Source: an uncultured Lachnospiraceae bacterium
GTDB lineage: Bacteria; Bacillota; Clostridia; Lachnospirales; Lachnospiraceae
Assembly: GCA_934352055.1 (NCBI GenBank)
Contig: CAKRJY010000031.1
Location: forward strand, 1-5,953
Length of the DNA stretch: 5,953 bases
Direction: 5' to 3'
In this document: positions 5,838-5,953 of the stretch, in pieces
Position numbering within the stretch: the first letter of the stretch is position 1
Layout of the letters: every line of letters starts with the position of its first letter
Program-made: the position numbers and the translations under genes
The notes under the pieces: model-generated
What the model was told of the DNA's origin: nothing
The model's input: the letters and a program-made list of their open reading frames with translations, nothing else
Database searches by the model: none

Positions 5838-5953
5838 GTAGGGGTAAATAACGACAGATAAAGGACATGTTTTGCGTAAGATAGCCAGTTATACACATTC
5901 CCACAATGCCGACTACTACGGAATCCCTCTCATTCCTATCTTACCTAAAGGTA
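5838..5953. other. Unassigned tail after deoB with inverted repeat
   Basis: No recognised gene. GTAAGATAG (5876-5884) and CTATCTTAC (5936-5944) form a perfect 9-bp inverted repeat enclosing 51 nt. Inside it GGAAT (5920-5924) and ATTCC (5932-5936) form a second, smaller hairpin with a 7-nt loop; its last base C5936 is shared with the outer arm. The + strand turns pyrimidine-rich from about 5885, unlike the purine-rich genes before it. A + frame is open from 5848 to the edge, with a possible TTG start at 5872 preceded by TAAAGGA 6 nt upstream. Its product (RKIASYTHSHNADYYG and on) matches no family I know. It could be a gene start, a structured RNA, or the end of a mobile element. Confidence 0.4.

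Noticed and set aside
5867..5884. ATG at 5867 as a gene start after deoB
   Set aside because: It reaches a stop after five codons.

Overview
The window looks like a low-GC Gram-positive anaerobe of the Clostridia, most likely a Lachnospiraceae-type gut bacterium. This is an inference from AT-rich, purine-rich coding strands, strong AGGAG-like ribosome sites, Firmicutes-type nucleoside enzymes and a class M sirtuin. No rRNA or marker gene is present to name the species. All recognised genes lie on the + strand, in two blocks separated by a strong intrinsic terminator.

Block 1 (1-2393) is the right part of an ADP-ribosylation operon. It opens with the C-terminal part of a zinc-containing macrodomain hydrolase cut by the window edge. 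A class M sirtuin (SirTM) follows, overlapping it by 50 bp. The macrodomain keeps its CHxC zinc-site half and the ISTGVF loop. The sirtuin has Asn121 and Gln140 where classical sirtuins have Asn and the catalytic His. In characterised bacteria this pair reversibly ADP-ribosylates a lipoylated GcvH-like protein, with lplA2 and gcvH-L next door. Those two genes would be expected just left of this window but cannot be seen. A zinc-dependent medium-chain alcohol dehydrogenase follows 29 bp later and appears co-transcribed; it is the least expected member. A 16-bp-stem terminator closes the block at 2452-2500.

The 307-bp gap (2394-2700) holds that terminator and then an AT-rich promoter region. 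It contains two nearly identical 10-bp palindromes (GACATCTGTC and GACATATGTC, centres 24 bp apart), a third different palindrome (ACTGTGAACAGT), and a possible extended -10.

Block 2 (2701-5837) is a pyrimidine (deoxy)nucleoside catabolism operon: udp, deoC, cdd, deoB, with gaps of 19-37 bp. Cdd deaminates (deoxy)cytidine to (deoxy)uridine. Udp phosphorolyses it to uracil and (deoxy)ribose-1-phosphate. DeoB moves the phosphate to C5. DeoC cleaves deoxyribose-5-phosphate to acetaldehyde and glyceraldehyde-3-phosphate. Active-site residues are intact in cdd, deoC and deoB. Udp keeps its phosphate-site and EMES residues.

The last 116 bp (5838-5953) have no recognised gene. They differ in composition (pyrimidine-rich + strand), contain a perfect 9-bp inverted repeat around a smaller hairpin, and may hold the start of an unrecognised reading frame or a structured element.
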